Source of the DNA: UBA6168 sp964442355
Lineage (GTDB): Bacteria > Bacteroidota > Bacteroidia > Chitinophagales > Saprospiraceae
Assembly: GCA_964442355.1 (NCBI GenBank)
Contig: CAYTZS010000004.1
Span: forward strand, 1 to 64,000
Reading direction: 5' to 3'
DNA length: 64,000 nucleotides
A program made the position numbers and the translations under genes. This document shows positions 32,413 to 41,900 of the stretch, piece by piece. Every line of letters starts with the position of its first letter. The first letter of the stretch is position 1. Under the pieces are notes generated by a model, which ran no database searches, had not been told where the DNA came from, and was given only the letters and a program-made list of their open reading frames with translations.

Positions 32413-32841
32413 ATGAAAATTCGACATTCACTGGTTGGTTCTGCTTTCGCCTTCCTGCTGGCGACGAGTTGCTGCTGGCTGCCGTTTGTGGCAGTGGCCT
32501 TGGGTGGAGCAGCTGGGCTGTCGGCGCTTTCGGTGGGGCTGGAAAAATACAGCGGATTGCTCATGGTTTTGGGCATCGGGCTGGCAGGTTGGGCTGGCTG
32601 GCTTTTTTGGCAAAAAAGAAAATCCAGACAATCGGGCAGCATCGTTTTGCAGAGCCTACTTACTTGCCCAAACTGTGGATTTCAAAAAGAGGAAACCATG
32701 CCCACGGATGCTTGTCGGTTTTTCTACGAGTGTGAAAACTGCCACGTTATGCTTCGCCCCAAAGCGGGTGACTGTTGTGTATTTTGCAGTTTTGGCTCGG
32801 TTAAATGCCCGCCGATACAGCAGGGGCAAGGCTGCTGTTAA
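32413..32841 (+). CDS. MerT-like membrane protein with C-terminal GDCCVFCS domain
   Basis: A 142-residue protein. The N-terminal ~70 residues hold a MerT-like pair of membrane helices with the metal-binding pair near the start (ATSCCWLPFVAVALGGAAGL) and a second helix (SGLLMVLGIGLAGWAGWLFW). The C-terminal half is cysteine-rich: LTCPNCGFQKE, FYECENCHVMLRP and the family signature GDCCVFCSFGSVKCPP, with CC at the very end. It reads as a mercuric-type transporter fused to a zinc-ribbon-like metal-binding domain. It probably carries or hands over a soft metal ion. The P1B ATPase gene follows after 20 bases, so uptake or hand-off to that pump is likely. Confidence 0.8.
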   Translation: MKIRHSLVGSAFAFLLATSCCWLPFVAVALGGAAGLSALSVGLEKYSGLLMVLGIGLAGWAGWLFWQKRKSRQSGSIVLQSLLTCPNCGFQKEETMPTDACRFFYECENCHVMLRPKAGDCCVFCSFGSVKCPPIQQGQGCC

Positions 32842-32861
32842 CACTGATTTCAATTTCAAAT

Positions 32862-34919
32862 ATGGAACATCAACACCACCAACACGGGCAAGCCGCAGTG
32901 CCGCCCGCTAAGGCACATGAGCACGGCAAGCAAGCACCGCCCGCAGGCGGACATGCCGACCATGCCGCCCACCACGACCATTCCGCCATGATTGGCGACT
33001 TCCTTCGCCGCTTCTGGGTCTGTCTGGCGCTGACCGTTCCAGTCGTTTTCATCTCGCCCATGTTCCAACACGCTGTCGGGTACAGCTTCGATTTTCCCGG
33101 CAGGAACTGGGTCTCGTTTGCCCTAGGAACCATCATTTTCATTTACGGCGGCAAGCCGTTCCTGACGGGGCTGTTGGATGAACTGCGCCGCCGCTCGCCC
33201 GGCATGATGACGCTCATCGGCGTCGCCATTTCCGTCGCCTATCTGTACAGCACGGCGGTCGTCTTCCGGCTGGTGGCGGGCATGGATTTCTACTGGGAAC
33301 TGGCCACGCTCATCGTCATCATGCTGTTGGGGCATTGGCTCGAAATGAAAAGCGTCGCCGGGGCATCGAAGGCGCTGGAAATGATTGTGAAAATGCTGCC
33401 TGCCGAAGCCCACATGTATCACGGCGAAATGCTCCACGACATGCGGGTGGACGAACTCAAAATCGGCGACCTGGTGCTGGTGAAGCCCGGCGAAAAAATC
33501 CCGGTGGATGGCACGGTGACGGAAGGCGAAAGCCTCGTGGACGAGAGCATGTTGACGGGCGAAAGCGTTCCCGTGAAAAAATCGCCCGGCTCGAAAATCA
33601 TCGCTGGTGCGCTCAACGGCGAGGGCAGCCTGAAAGCCACGGTCGACAAAGTTGGCAAGGAAAGTTACCTGAACAAAGTCATCACGATGGTGCAGGAGGC
33701 GCAGGCTGCCAAGTCGCAGACCCAACTCCTGGCAGACCGTGCTGCCCGCTGGCTCACGTTCATCTCCATCGGCGTGGGCGTAACGACGCTGGCGGTCTGG
33801 CTGGCAAAAGGGCAGGGGCTGGCATTTGCCTTGGAGCGCATGGTGACGGTCATGGTCACTGCCTGCCCCCATGCCCTCGGCGTGGCAATACCGCTAGTGG
33901 TGGCGATTTCGACCGCCATGAGCGCCCGGCGTGGCTTGCTCATCCGCAACCGCACGGCATTCGAGAGCGCCCGCAAAATCACGGCAATGGTGTTCGACAA
34001 GACCGGGACGCTGACGGAAGGCAAGTTCGGCGTGTCGAGGGTCGAGCCGCTGGACGGCGCCCGCTCTGCGGACGACCTGCTGGCGCTCACTGCCGCCCTC
34101 GAACAGCACAGCGAACACCCGATTGCCAAAGGCATCGTGCGGGCGGCGAATGAAAAATACCTGGCACTGCCCGCCATTTCCAATTTTTCCTCCATAACCG
34201 GGAAGGGCATTCAGGGCGATGTTTCCGGCAAAAAAATAAACGTGGTCAGCCCCGGTTATTTGCTTGAAAAAGACATTGCACAGCCGAAAAACGCAGTCGG
34301 AAATGCTGCCGAGACAGTGGTTTTTGTGTTGGAGAATGAAAAGCTGGTGGGCTTCATTGCCCTTGCCGACCAAATCCGACCGGACGCCAAAACTGCCGTC
34401 GAGGATTTGAAAAAACAGGGAATCAAGGTCTTCATGGCGACGGGCGACAACGAGCGGGTGGGCAAGGCGGTGGCAGAAGCATTGGGCTTGGATGGCTACT
34501 ACGCCGAGGTGCTGCCGCACGAGAAAGTGGACATCGTGAAAAGCCTCCAAAAGAAAGGCGAGTTCGTTGCCATGACGGGCGACGGCGTGAACGACGCCCC
34601 GGCCCTGGCGCAGGCCGACGTGGGCATCGCCGTCGGCAGCGGCACGGACATCGCCGCCGAAACCGCTGACATCATCCTCACGGAAAGCCGTCCTTCCGAC
34701 GTGCTGGGCTTGGTCAATTTCGGCAAAGCCACCTATCGGAAAATGGTGCAGAACCTGCTCTGGGCAACGGGCTACAACGTGTTCGCCATCCCGTTGGCGG
34801 CGGGGGTTTTGTACCCAACTTTTACTTTGAGTCCGGCGCTGGGGGCAGTACTGATGGCACTGAGCACGGTGGTGGTGGCGTTGAATGCGCAGTTGCTGAA
34901 GTCGGCACTTCAAAAATGA
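32862..34919 (+). CDS. copB: Copper-exporting P1B-type ATPase, CPH class (CopB-like)
   Basis: A 685-residue pump. A His-rich N-terminus (EHQHHQHGQ..HADHAAHHDHS) replaces the CxxC domain of CopA. The membrane ion site is C335-P-H337 (TACPHALGVAIPLV), typical of the P1B-3 group, which exports Cu(II), Cu(I) or Ag(I). The phosphorylated aspartate is D379 in DKTGTLTEGKF, and the actuator TGES and hinge GDGVNDAPALAQADVG motifs are present. The HP dipeptide is seen in SEHPIAKG. The frame is open upstream to 32805; ATG 32862 is preferred because the His-rich tail starts there. It is probably co-transcribed with the MerT-like gene, 20 bases upstream. Confidence 0.93.
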   Translation: MEHQHHQHGQAAVPPAKAHEHGKQAPPAGGHADHAAHHDHSAMIGDFLRRFWVCLALTVPVVFISPMFQHAVGYSFDFPGRNWVSFALGTIIFIYGGKPFLTGLLDELRRRSPGMMTLIGVAISVAYLYSTAVVFRLVAGMDFYWELATLIVIMLLGHWLEMKSVAGASKALEMIVKMLPAEAHMYHGEMLHDMRVDELKIGDLVLVKPGEKIPVDGTVTEGESLVDESMLTGESVPVKKSPGSKIIAGALNGEGSLKATVDKVGKESYLNKVITMVQEAQAAKSQTQLLADRAARWLTFISIGVGVTTLAVWLAKGQGLAFALERMVTVMVTACPHALGVAIPLVVAISTAMSARRGLLIRNRTAFESARKITAMVFDKTGTLTEGKFGVSRVEPLDGARSADDLLALTAALEQHSEHPIAKGIVRAANEKYLALPAISNFSSITGKGIQGDVSGKKINVVSPGYLLEKDIAQPKNAVGNAAETVVFVLENEKLVGFIALADQIRPDAKTAVEDLKKQGIKVFMATGDNERVGKAVAEALGLDGYYAEVLPHEKVDIVKSLQKKGEFVAMTGDGVNDAPALAQADVGIAVGSGTDIAAETADIILTESRPSDVLGLVNFGKATYRKMVQNLLWATGYNVFAIPLAAGVLYPTFTLSPALGAVLMALSTVVVALNAQLLKSALQK

Positions 34920-34951
34920 TGAGCAGTGTGATAGTCGCTAAGAAGTGGACG

Positions 34952-37150
34952 TCAAAAACCGATTTGCAATCCCGCGAATAAATACCTCGGCAGCCCCAAG
35001 CGGATGCCTTGCGGGCGATGGGTAACGATATACCGCTTATCCATCAGGTTTTTCACGGAAAAATTCAGGCGGATTTTGGTGTTCGGAATTTTCCAGCCGG
35101 TGTTGGCATCAAGCAGCCAGTAAGCGGGCAGCCTGCCCGTGCGACCATTGGCGGTGGGAGCTACGGTGTTCAGTTCATCCGAAAATTGCTCTGCGACAAA
35201 TGTTCCGTTCAATACGACAGACCAGCCGAACGGCGCTTCGAAAACGAGCGAGCCATTTGCCAGCCATTCCGGGGAATAAGGCGTGAAGTTACCGTCTATG
35301 TTGACCTGCTCGCCGCCCTGCGTCAGGAAGCGGTCGCCCTCGAAGGTGGATTGGAGCGCTGTGCCGTTCAGGTCAAGTTTCAGGGCATAGCCGCCCAGCC
35401 AAGAACTAAAATCGAGGTTCACGCCCGCTTCGACGCCCTGGTGCTTCGTTTCACCACCATTCACCAACCCAGCGCCTGCACCGCCGGAGGATTGGGAAAC
35501 AGGAATAATTTGATTGGAAAAATCGAGCAGGAAGCCCGTCAACTCGAAGCCGAGCAGTTTGTTCAGCTTGCGGCGCACGCCGAGTTCGTAGTTCCAGCTT
35601 TCCTCCGCATCCAATTGAATGGCTTCGCCTGTGTTGGTGATGGCGTCTTTCACACGGGGCGGCGCAAAGCCTTTGTGGACGCCTCCGAACACGGTCATGC
35701 CTTCGGCAATTTTGTAGGTGAAACCGCCGCCCGGCAGCAGCCCTACCACGTCGCTTCCTGCGACCACGCTGGTGTCCGTAACAACGCCGTTGAACTTGTT
35801 CCGCAAGATGTTCCGCTCGTAGTCGTAGCGTTCCACGCGAAGCCCAGCGCTCAGGGTCAGTCTGGGCGTGACGGAAAAACGGTTTTGCAGAAAAACGCTG
35901 AACGCCTGCCCGGTGCGGATTTCGTCTTCCACCAAATCGCCGGAGCCCGCGTCGTTTTTTTTCCCGTTGACCCGCTGCTCGAATGCCCGCTCGTACAGAA
36001 ATCTTGCGCCGAAATCCAATTCGTTTTCAATAGAGAACAGGCGGTGGTGATAGTTGAGCCGGGGCTCTACGCCAGCCACCTCGAACTGGCGGTTGCGCCC
36101 GCCAGTGCTGTTGAGCATAAAAACAGCGCCGCCTGCCACGCTGGTGTCGCCCCACACGACGCCGGTTTGGTTGGCGGCGCTCGGGTTTTCGGAGAAATCC
36201 TGTCTGCGCCAGTTGCGCGTGGTGGTGTAGCCGAACACCGAGGTTTTGATTTTCAAATCCTCGGTCAGTCGGTAGTCGTAAAGCAGGCTGGAGGAGTAGC
36301 GGCGGATGGTGAGTTGGTCGTCCGGCGCCATTTTCACAAAATCCTGCCCGCCCCGGTCGTACATGGTCTGGGTCAATCCAAGATAGGTAGCGTCCGATTT
36401 TTCGTCGTACACGCCAATCTTCAGGGCAAGGTCCGATTTTTTACTGGCGGCGAGCCTGATTTTGGCGCTCAGGTCATTGATGTTGAAACCAACATAGCCA
36501 ACCTGGTCTGCTTGTTTGTGCAGAAAATTGACAGAATAGCCGACGTTGCCGACGGTCGAACCGTAATTGAGCAGACTGCTGAACATTTCGCCTTGCCCGC
36601 CAGTGATTTTCAAGAAACCGGCAGCAGTTTCCGGCGGGTCAGCGGTGATGTAGTTCAGTACGCCGCCAATGGTTTGCGGGCCGAACAAAATTTGCCCACT
36701 GCCTTTCAGCAACTCCACGCCGCTCATGCGCTCGATGGCGGGTGTGTAGTATAGTTCCGGCTCGCCGTAGGGGTTGAGGGCGACGGGGATGCCGTCTTCG
36801 AGCACCAGTAAGCTCCGGCTGCGGTCGGAGTCGAGACCCCGCACGGATAGGTTGAGGCGCAGCCCCGCCCCTTCTTCGTCCACGACGTGTACGCCGGGGA
36901 TTTTGCGCAGGACTTCGTTGCCGCTTATTGGGGCGATTTGGGTGATTTTTGCCGAATTGAGGTAAAAAACAGAGCCTGGTATTTTTTGGAAAACGCCGTC
37001 CCGCTGACCGACCACGCTAATCGCTGGAATTTCAATAATCCGGACGCTGTCAACAATTCCAGCCTGCTGCGAGAAACAGGGCAGCGTCAACAGCAAAGCA
37101 ACACTGAGGCAGGAAAGCTGCCAAAGCCCATTCGAAGTATTCAGGTTCAT
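34952..37150 (-). CDS. TonB-dependent outer-membrane receptor
   Basis: A 732-residue receptor. A signal peptide (LWQLSCLSVALLLTLPCFSQ) is followed by the plug domain (~45-165: EIPAISVVGQRDGVFQKIPG, EVLRKIPGVHVVDEEG, LLVLEDGIPVALNPYG, GPQTIGGVLNYITADPP) and a long beta-barrel ending in aromatic F. The architecture is FecA-like, as in TonB-dependent siderophore or metal-complex receptors; no carboxypeptidase-like Bacteroidota domain is fused. It is the only long gene on the minus strand in this island and is divergent from the HMA-AraC regulator, which makes control by that regulator likely. The substrate could be a metal or a metal chelate; this is inference. Confidence 0.9.
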   Translation of the reverse strand: MNLNTSNGLWQLSCLSVALLLTLPCFSQQAGIVDSVRIIEIPAISVVGQRDGVFQKIPGSVFYLNSAKITQIAPISGNEVLRKIPGVHVVDEEGAGLRLNLSVRGLDSDRSRSLLVLEDGIPVALNPYGEPELYYTPAIERMSGVELLKGSGQILFGPQTIGGVLNYITADPPETAAGFLKITGGQGEMFSSLLNYGSTVGNVGYSVNFLHKQADQVGYVGFNINDLSAKIRLAASKKSDLALKIGVYDEKSDATYLGLTQTMYDRGGQDFVKMAPDDQLTIRRYSSSLLYDYRLTEDLKIKTSVFGYTTTRNWRRQDFSENPSAANQTGVVWGDTSVAGGAVFMLNSTGGRNRQFEVAGVEPRLNYHHRLFSIENELDFGARFLYERAFEQRVNGKKNDAGSGDLVEDEIRTGQAFSVFLQNRFSVTPRLTLSAGLRVERYDYERNILRNKFNGVVTDTSVVAGSDVVGLLPGGGFTYKIAEGMTVFGGVHKGFAPPRVKDAITNTGEAIQLDAEESWNYELGVRRKLNKLLGFELTGFLLDFSNQIIPVSQSSGGAGAGLVNGGETKHQGVEAGVNLDFSSWLGGYALKLDLNGTALQSTFEGDRFLTQGGEQVNIDGNFTPYSPEWLANGSLVFEAPFGWSVVLNGTFVAEQFSDELNTVAPTANGRTGRLPAYWLLDANTGWKIPNTKIRLNFSVKNLMDKRYIVTHRPQGIRLGLPRYLFAGLQIGF

Positions 37151-37262
37151 ATTGAAGAAATTTGAAAGCCAAGTTTAACCAGCTGCCGCAAAGGTAGATG
37201 GGAAGAGATGGGCGCCCAATCACCCTTTTCAAGGGGAGGCTTCCAAAATTTATTTGTGCGGA

Positions 37263-37278
37263 TACCTATCATTAGGTA
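37263..37278. promoter_or_regulatory. Dyad TACCTA-N4-TAGGTA, candidate operator
   Basis: TACCTA (37263-37268) and TAGGTA (37273-37278) are perfect inverted 6-mers. The site is close to the receptor gene start, at about -113. Confidence 0.4.
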
Positions 37279-37340
37279 GGTCTATGACCTCATAAGTTAA
37301 TCGTCCGGTGCGATTTTTAGATGCACAGGCAACCCAAATC

Positions 37341-37357
37341 CTGTTCATATTGAACAG
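37341..37357. promoter_or_regulatory. Dyad CTGTTCA-TAT-TGAACAG, candidate operator
   Basis: A perfect 7-bp dyad with a three-base centre lies in the middle of the divergent region, about 130 bases before the HMA-AraC start. Confidence 0.45.
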
Positions 37358-37484
37358 ATAAATGGCATAGCCAATCAATTCAGTCATGTGGATTAGGCGA
37401 GGTATGTTCTGCACTCCGCCGCTAGCACCGCTAATTAGGTGCTTATCTATGAAGTTTTGTTACTTGCAATAAATAAAAGTCAGG

Positions 37485-38048
37485 ATGATACTTTTCATCA
37501 AAAACATGGTCTGCGCCCGTTGCGAGCGCATGGTTCAGCGGCTACTGGCGGAGGTTGGGTTGGCGGCGAAAACCGTGCGACTCGGCGAAGCGGACATCGA
37601 GGGCGAACCGACCCCGTCGCAGTTGGAGGCGCTGCGGGCTGCCCTGCAAACGGAGGGCTTGGAACTGCTCGACGACCGCACGAGCCGCCTTGTGGGGCAG
37701 GTGAAGAACCTCGTCGTACAGGAAATACACCATGAGCCACAGAAGCCGGAAACGATGAACTTTTCCGACTTCCTGTCCAAGAAGGCGGGCTACGACTACT
37801 CGCACCTGAGCAGGCTGTTCTCGTCGGTGGAAGGGGTGACGATTGAGAAGTTCATCATCGCCCAGAAGATAGAGCGAGTGAAGGAACTGTTGGTGTACGA
37901 CGAGCTGACGATGGGCGAAATCGCTTGGCGCTTGGGCTACAGCAGTTCGCAGCACCTGTCGAACCAGTTCAGGCAGGTGACAGGCATGACGCCGACGCAG
38001 TTCAAGGGCCATCATGGGCAGGGGCGGAGAAGGTTGGATGAGCTATAG
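37485..38048 (+). CDS. HMA-like/AraC fusion transcription regulator
   Basis: A 187-residue protein combining two parts. Residues ~1-70 resemble an HMA-type metal-binding fold, with C10-A-R-C13 (KNMVCARCERMVQRLLAEVG). Residues ~90-180 are an AraC-type double helix-turn-helix (FLSKKAGYDYSHLSRLFSSV, then TMGEIAWRLGYSSSQHLSNQ and FRQVTGMTPTQFK). I infer a cytoplasmic copper or silver sensor in which metal binding changes DNA binding. It is divergent from the TonB receptor and lies directly before the HMA-MauE and cus genes, all plausible targets. The HMA assignment rests on the CxxC and strand pattern, since the domain is somewhat short. Confidence 0.83.
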   Translation: MILFIKNMVCARCERMVQRLLAEVGLAAKTVRLGEADIEGEPTPSQLEALRAALQTEGLELLDDRTSRLVGQVKNLVVQEIHHEPQKPETMNFSDFLSKKAGYDYSHLSRLFSSVEGVTIEKFIIAQKIERVKELLVYDELTMGEIAWRLGYSSSQHLSNQFRQVTGMTPTQFKGHHGQGRRRLDEL

Positions 38049-38131
38049 CCCAAAATCCTGTACCCAATTTCCAGAATTCTGTAACGCTTTTGCTCGCCGC
38101 TGCCCGGAACTTTGCCCTAAAAAAATCACCA

Positions 38132-38887
38132 ATGATGACACATGAATTTTCCGTGACCGGAATGACCTGCGGCGGCTGCACAGCTACCGTCAAAAAAGCC
38201 CTTGAAAAAGTACCGGGCATCACCGCCGCCCGCGTAACCCAAGCCCCACCGATTGCCGTCCTCGACATGGAGCGGCACGTCGGCTTGGGCGAACTGAAGG
38301 CGGCGCTGAAAGACCACCCCAAGTACCAAATCGGCGAAGCACCTGTGAAAGCACAGGCCCATGCCCCGAAGCCTGCGCCCGCAACGGCTGAGGTGGAGGA
38401 AAAGCAGTCGTTCTTGAAAACCTACAAGCCGATTTTGCTGGTATTCGGCTATATCGTCGGCGTGACGCTGCTGGTCGAATTTGCCGCCGACAGCTTTGAC
38501 GGGATGCGATGGATGCGGCATTTTATGGCGGGCTTCTTCCTCGTTTTTTCGTTTTTCAAGCTGCTCGACGTACCGGCCTTCGCCATGTCGTACAGCAGCT
38601 ACGACCTCGTGGCAAGGCGTTGGCTTGGCTGGGGATACGTTTACCCATTTGTGGAATTGGCTTTCGGGATTTTGTTCCTGACCAATATCCAGCCCGTTTT
38701 CACGAATGCCGCTGCCTTTGTTGTCATGGGCGTCAGCACATTGGGGGTCATCCAAAGCCTGTTGGCGAAGCGCAAGTTCCAATGCGCCTGCCTCGGTGCG
38801 GTGTTCAACCTGCCCATGTCCACGATTACGCTGGTGGAGGACTTGCTGATGGTAGGGATGTCGGGGGCGATGTTGTTCATGCTGTAA
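38132..38887 (+). CDS. HMA domain fused to MauE/DoxX-like membrane protein
   Basis: A 251-residue protein. The N-terminal HMA domain (~1-67) carries the classical GMTCGGCTATVKKAL copper site. After a linker, four or five membrane helices form a MauE/DoxX-like domain (PILLVFGYIVGVTLLVEFAA, FMAGFFLVFSFFKLLDVPAF, PFVELAFGILFLTNIQPVF). The conserved FQCACLGAVFNLPMSTITLV carries a CxC near the last helix. MauE-type proteins take part in redox and disulphide chemistry; with the HMA part this may deliver or reduce copper at the membrane. Two tandem ATG codons (38132, 38135) are possible starts. It sits 84 bases after the HMA-AraC gene and 92 before cusA. Confidence 0.85.
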   Translation: MMTHEFSVTGMTCGGCTATVKKALEKVPGITAARVTQAPPIAVLDMERHVGLGELKAALKDHPKYQIGEAPVKAQAHAPKPAPATAEVEEKQSFLKTYKPILLVFGYIVGVTLLVEFAADSFDGMRWMRHFMAGFFLVFSFFKLLDVPAFAMSYSSYDLVARRWLGWGYVYPFVELAFGILFLTNIQPVFTNAAAFVVMGVSTLGVIQSLLAKRKFQCACLGAVFNLPMSTITLVEDLLMVGMSGAMLFML

Positions 38888-38979
38888 AATCATTGAATTG
38901 AAAGCTATATTCACCCTGCTAAAAAAACTTTTCAAGGCGGTTTTCCTCAAAAAATGCTGCCGCTGAAAACAAAATACTT

Positions 38980-41900
38980 ATGGTAGAAAAACTCGTCCAA
39001 ATTTCCCTTCGCAACCGGCTGCTCGTGCTGATGGCGGCGGCTGGCTTGTTCGCATGGGGCATCTTCTCCGTGCGCAACAACCCGATTGATGCCATCCCGG
39101 ATTTGTCGGAAAACCAGGTCATCGTCTTCACCGAATGGATGGGGCGCAGCCCGCAGCTCATCGAAGACCAGGTGACCTACCCACTGGTGTCCAATTTGCA
39201 GGGCATTCCGAAGGTGAAAAACATCCGGGGCAGTTCCATGTTCGGGATGAGCTTCGTCTATGTCATTTTCGAGGACAACACGGACATCTACTGGGCAAGG
39301 ACGAGGGTGCTGGAACGCCTCAACTTCGCCCAGCGCCTGCTGCCCGAAGGTGCAACGCCCAGCCTCGGACCGGACGGCACGGGCGTTGGCCATATCTTCT
39401 GGTACCACCTCGATGCCCCCGGCATGGACTTGGGCGAGCAACGGGCCTTGCAGGACTGGTACGTCAAATTCGCCCTGCAAACCGTGCCGGGCGTCAGCGA
39501 GGTGGCATCGTTCGGCGGCTTTGGAAAGCAGTACCAAGTGAACATTGACCCCTATAAACTGAACTACTACAACGTCCCACTCATGGACGTGCTGAACGCC
39601 ATCCGCAGCAACAACAATGATGTGGGCGGTCGCAAGTTCGAAATGTCCGACATGGCGTACATCGTGCGGGGCTTGGGTTATTTGAAAAAAACGGAGGACA
39701 TCGAGAACATCCCGGTCGGCAATTACGGCAGCGTGCCTGTGCGGGTGCGGGACGTAGCGAACGTGCAGATGGGCGGCGACCTGCGCCTCGGCATCTTCGA
39801 CATGGACGGCAAAGGCGAGGTGGTCGGTGGCATCGTAGTCATGCGCTACGGCGAGAACGCCGACAACGTCATCAAAGCGGTGAAGAAAAAAATGGCGGAG
39901 GTCGAAAAAGGCTTGCCGCCCAATGTAAAGTTCAAGGTCAGCTACGACCGCAGCGAACTCATCGAAGCCGCCATCGAATCGGTGAAGGGGACGCTGACGG
40001 AGGAGATGATTGCCGTGTCCATCGTGGTGCTGCTGTTCCTGTTCCATTGGCGTAGTGCCTTGATAATCTTGATACAACTGCCCATTTCGGTAGCCGTCGG
40101 CTTCATCTTGCTCGAAGCCTTTGGGCTTTCCTCCAACATCATGTCGCTGACGGGCATCGCCCTTGCCATCGGGGTGGTGGTGGACGACGGCATCGTGATG
40201 GTCGAAAATGCGTACCGACACTTGGCGGAGGCGACGTGGGCAAAAACCTTTGCAGAGCGCCTAACCGTCATCGAAAAAGCCTGCAAGCAGGTAGGGCCCG
40301 GCGTGTTTTTTTCCACCATCGTGACCATCGCCTCGTTCCTGCCGGTCTTTTTGCTGACGGGCATGGAAGGCAAACTGTTCTCCCCGTTGGCTTGGACGAA
40401 GACCTTCATCCTGCTGGTGGATGCCTTCCTCGCCATCACGCTGACGCCCGTGCTGATTGCCCTGATTTTGAAAGGGAAACTGAAGCCGGAGAGCGCCAAC
40501 CCCATCACCCGTTTTCTGGAAAAACTGTACACGCCCGTACTGAAACTTTGTTTGCGCTGGCGCAAAACGACGCTTGCCGTGATGCTTATCGCCCTAGCGG
40601 TCAGCGTCCCGATGATGATGCGCTTGGGTACGGAGTTCATGCCGCCGCTCGACGAAGGCTCGCTGCTGTTCATGCCCGTGACGCTGCCCGACGTGTCCAA
40701 TTCGGAGGTCAAGCGGCTTTTGCAGGTACAGGACAAGCTCATCGCCTCCGTGCCGGAGGTGAGCCATGTGCTCGGAAAGGCGGGTCGGGCGAACACTGCG
40801 ACAGACAACTCGCCCATCAGCATGATTGAGACCATCATTTTGCTGAAGCCCAAAAACGAGTGGCGGGCGGGCCTGTCCAAAAACGACATCATCAACGAGC
40901 TGAACGGCAAGCTGCAAATCCCCGGCGTGGTCAACGGCTGGACGCAGCCCATCATCAACCGAATCAACATGCTTTCGACGGGCATCCGCACCGACGTGGG
41001 CTTGAAGGTTTACGGACAAAACCTCGACACGATTTACTCCGTCGCGCAGGTGCTGAAAAAGGAACTCGAAGGCATTGAGGGCGTGAAAGACCTCTACGTG
41101 GAACCCATCACGGGCGGCAAGTACATTGACATCGTGGTAAAACGGGAGGAAATCGGGCGCTACGGCCTGAGCGTGGACGACGTGAACATGCTGGTCGAAA
41201 GCGCGCTCGGCGGCATGGTGCTGACCACTACCGTCGAGGGGCGGCAGCGCTTCACGGTCAATGCCCGCTTCGCCCAAGACTTTAGAAACAACCTCGACGC
41301 CCTGCGCCGCCTGCAAGTGCAGACCGCCCGCTACGGCCCCATCCCGCTCGAAGCGGTAGCCGACGTGCGGATAAGCGAAGGTCCGCCGATGATAAATTCA
41401 GAAAACGCCATGCTGCGGGGTACGGTACTGTTCAACGTGCGGGAACGTGACCTCGGTGGCACGGTGCAAGAAGCGCAGCAAAAATTGGACGCCGCCGTGA
41501 AGCAATTGCCGAAAGGCTATTACATTGAATGGAGCGGGCAGTGGGAAAACCAAATCCGGGCGAGCCAGACGCTGAAGCTCATCCTTCCCATCGTGCTGCT
41601 CATTATCTTTTTTGTGCTGTACATGACCTACCACTCTGTCAAGGAGGCGCTCATCACGATGATAACCGTGCCTTTTGCGCTTATTGGTGGGGTTTATATG
41701 GTTTATTTTTATGGGGCAAACCTGTCGGTAGCGGTGGCGGTGGGCTTCATCGCCCTGTTCGGCATGGCCATCGAAACGGCGATGCTGATGACCATTTACC
41801 TCAACGAAGCCATGCAACGGCTCGTGGAGGAGAAAGGAAATACCCGTGAGTCCATCACCAATGCCGACATCCGGGATTGGGTCATCTGGGGGGCAGCCAA

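Larger units (their letters stand above)
37151..37484. other. Divergent intergenic region between the TonB receptor and the HMA-AraC regulator
   Basis: This 334-base region has no gene. It carries at least two short dyads that could be operators, at 37263-37278 and 37341-37357. I found no clear TAnnTTTG element for either gene. Confidence 0.6.
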
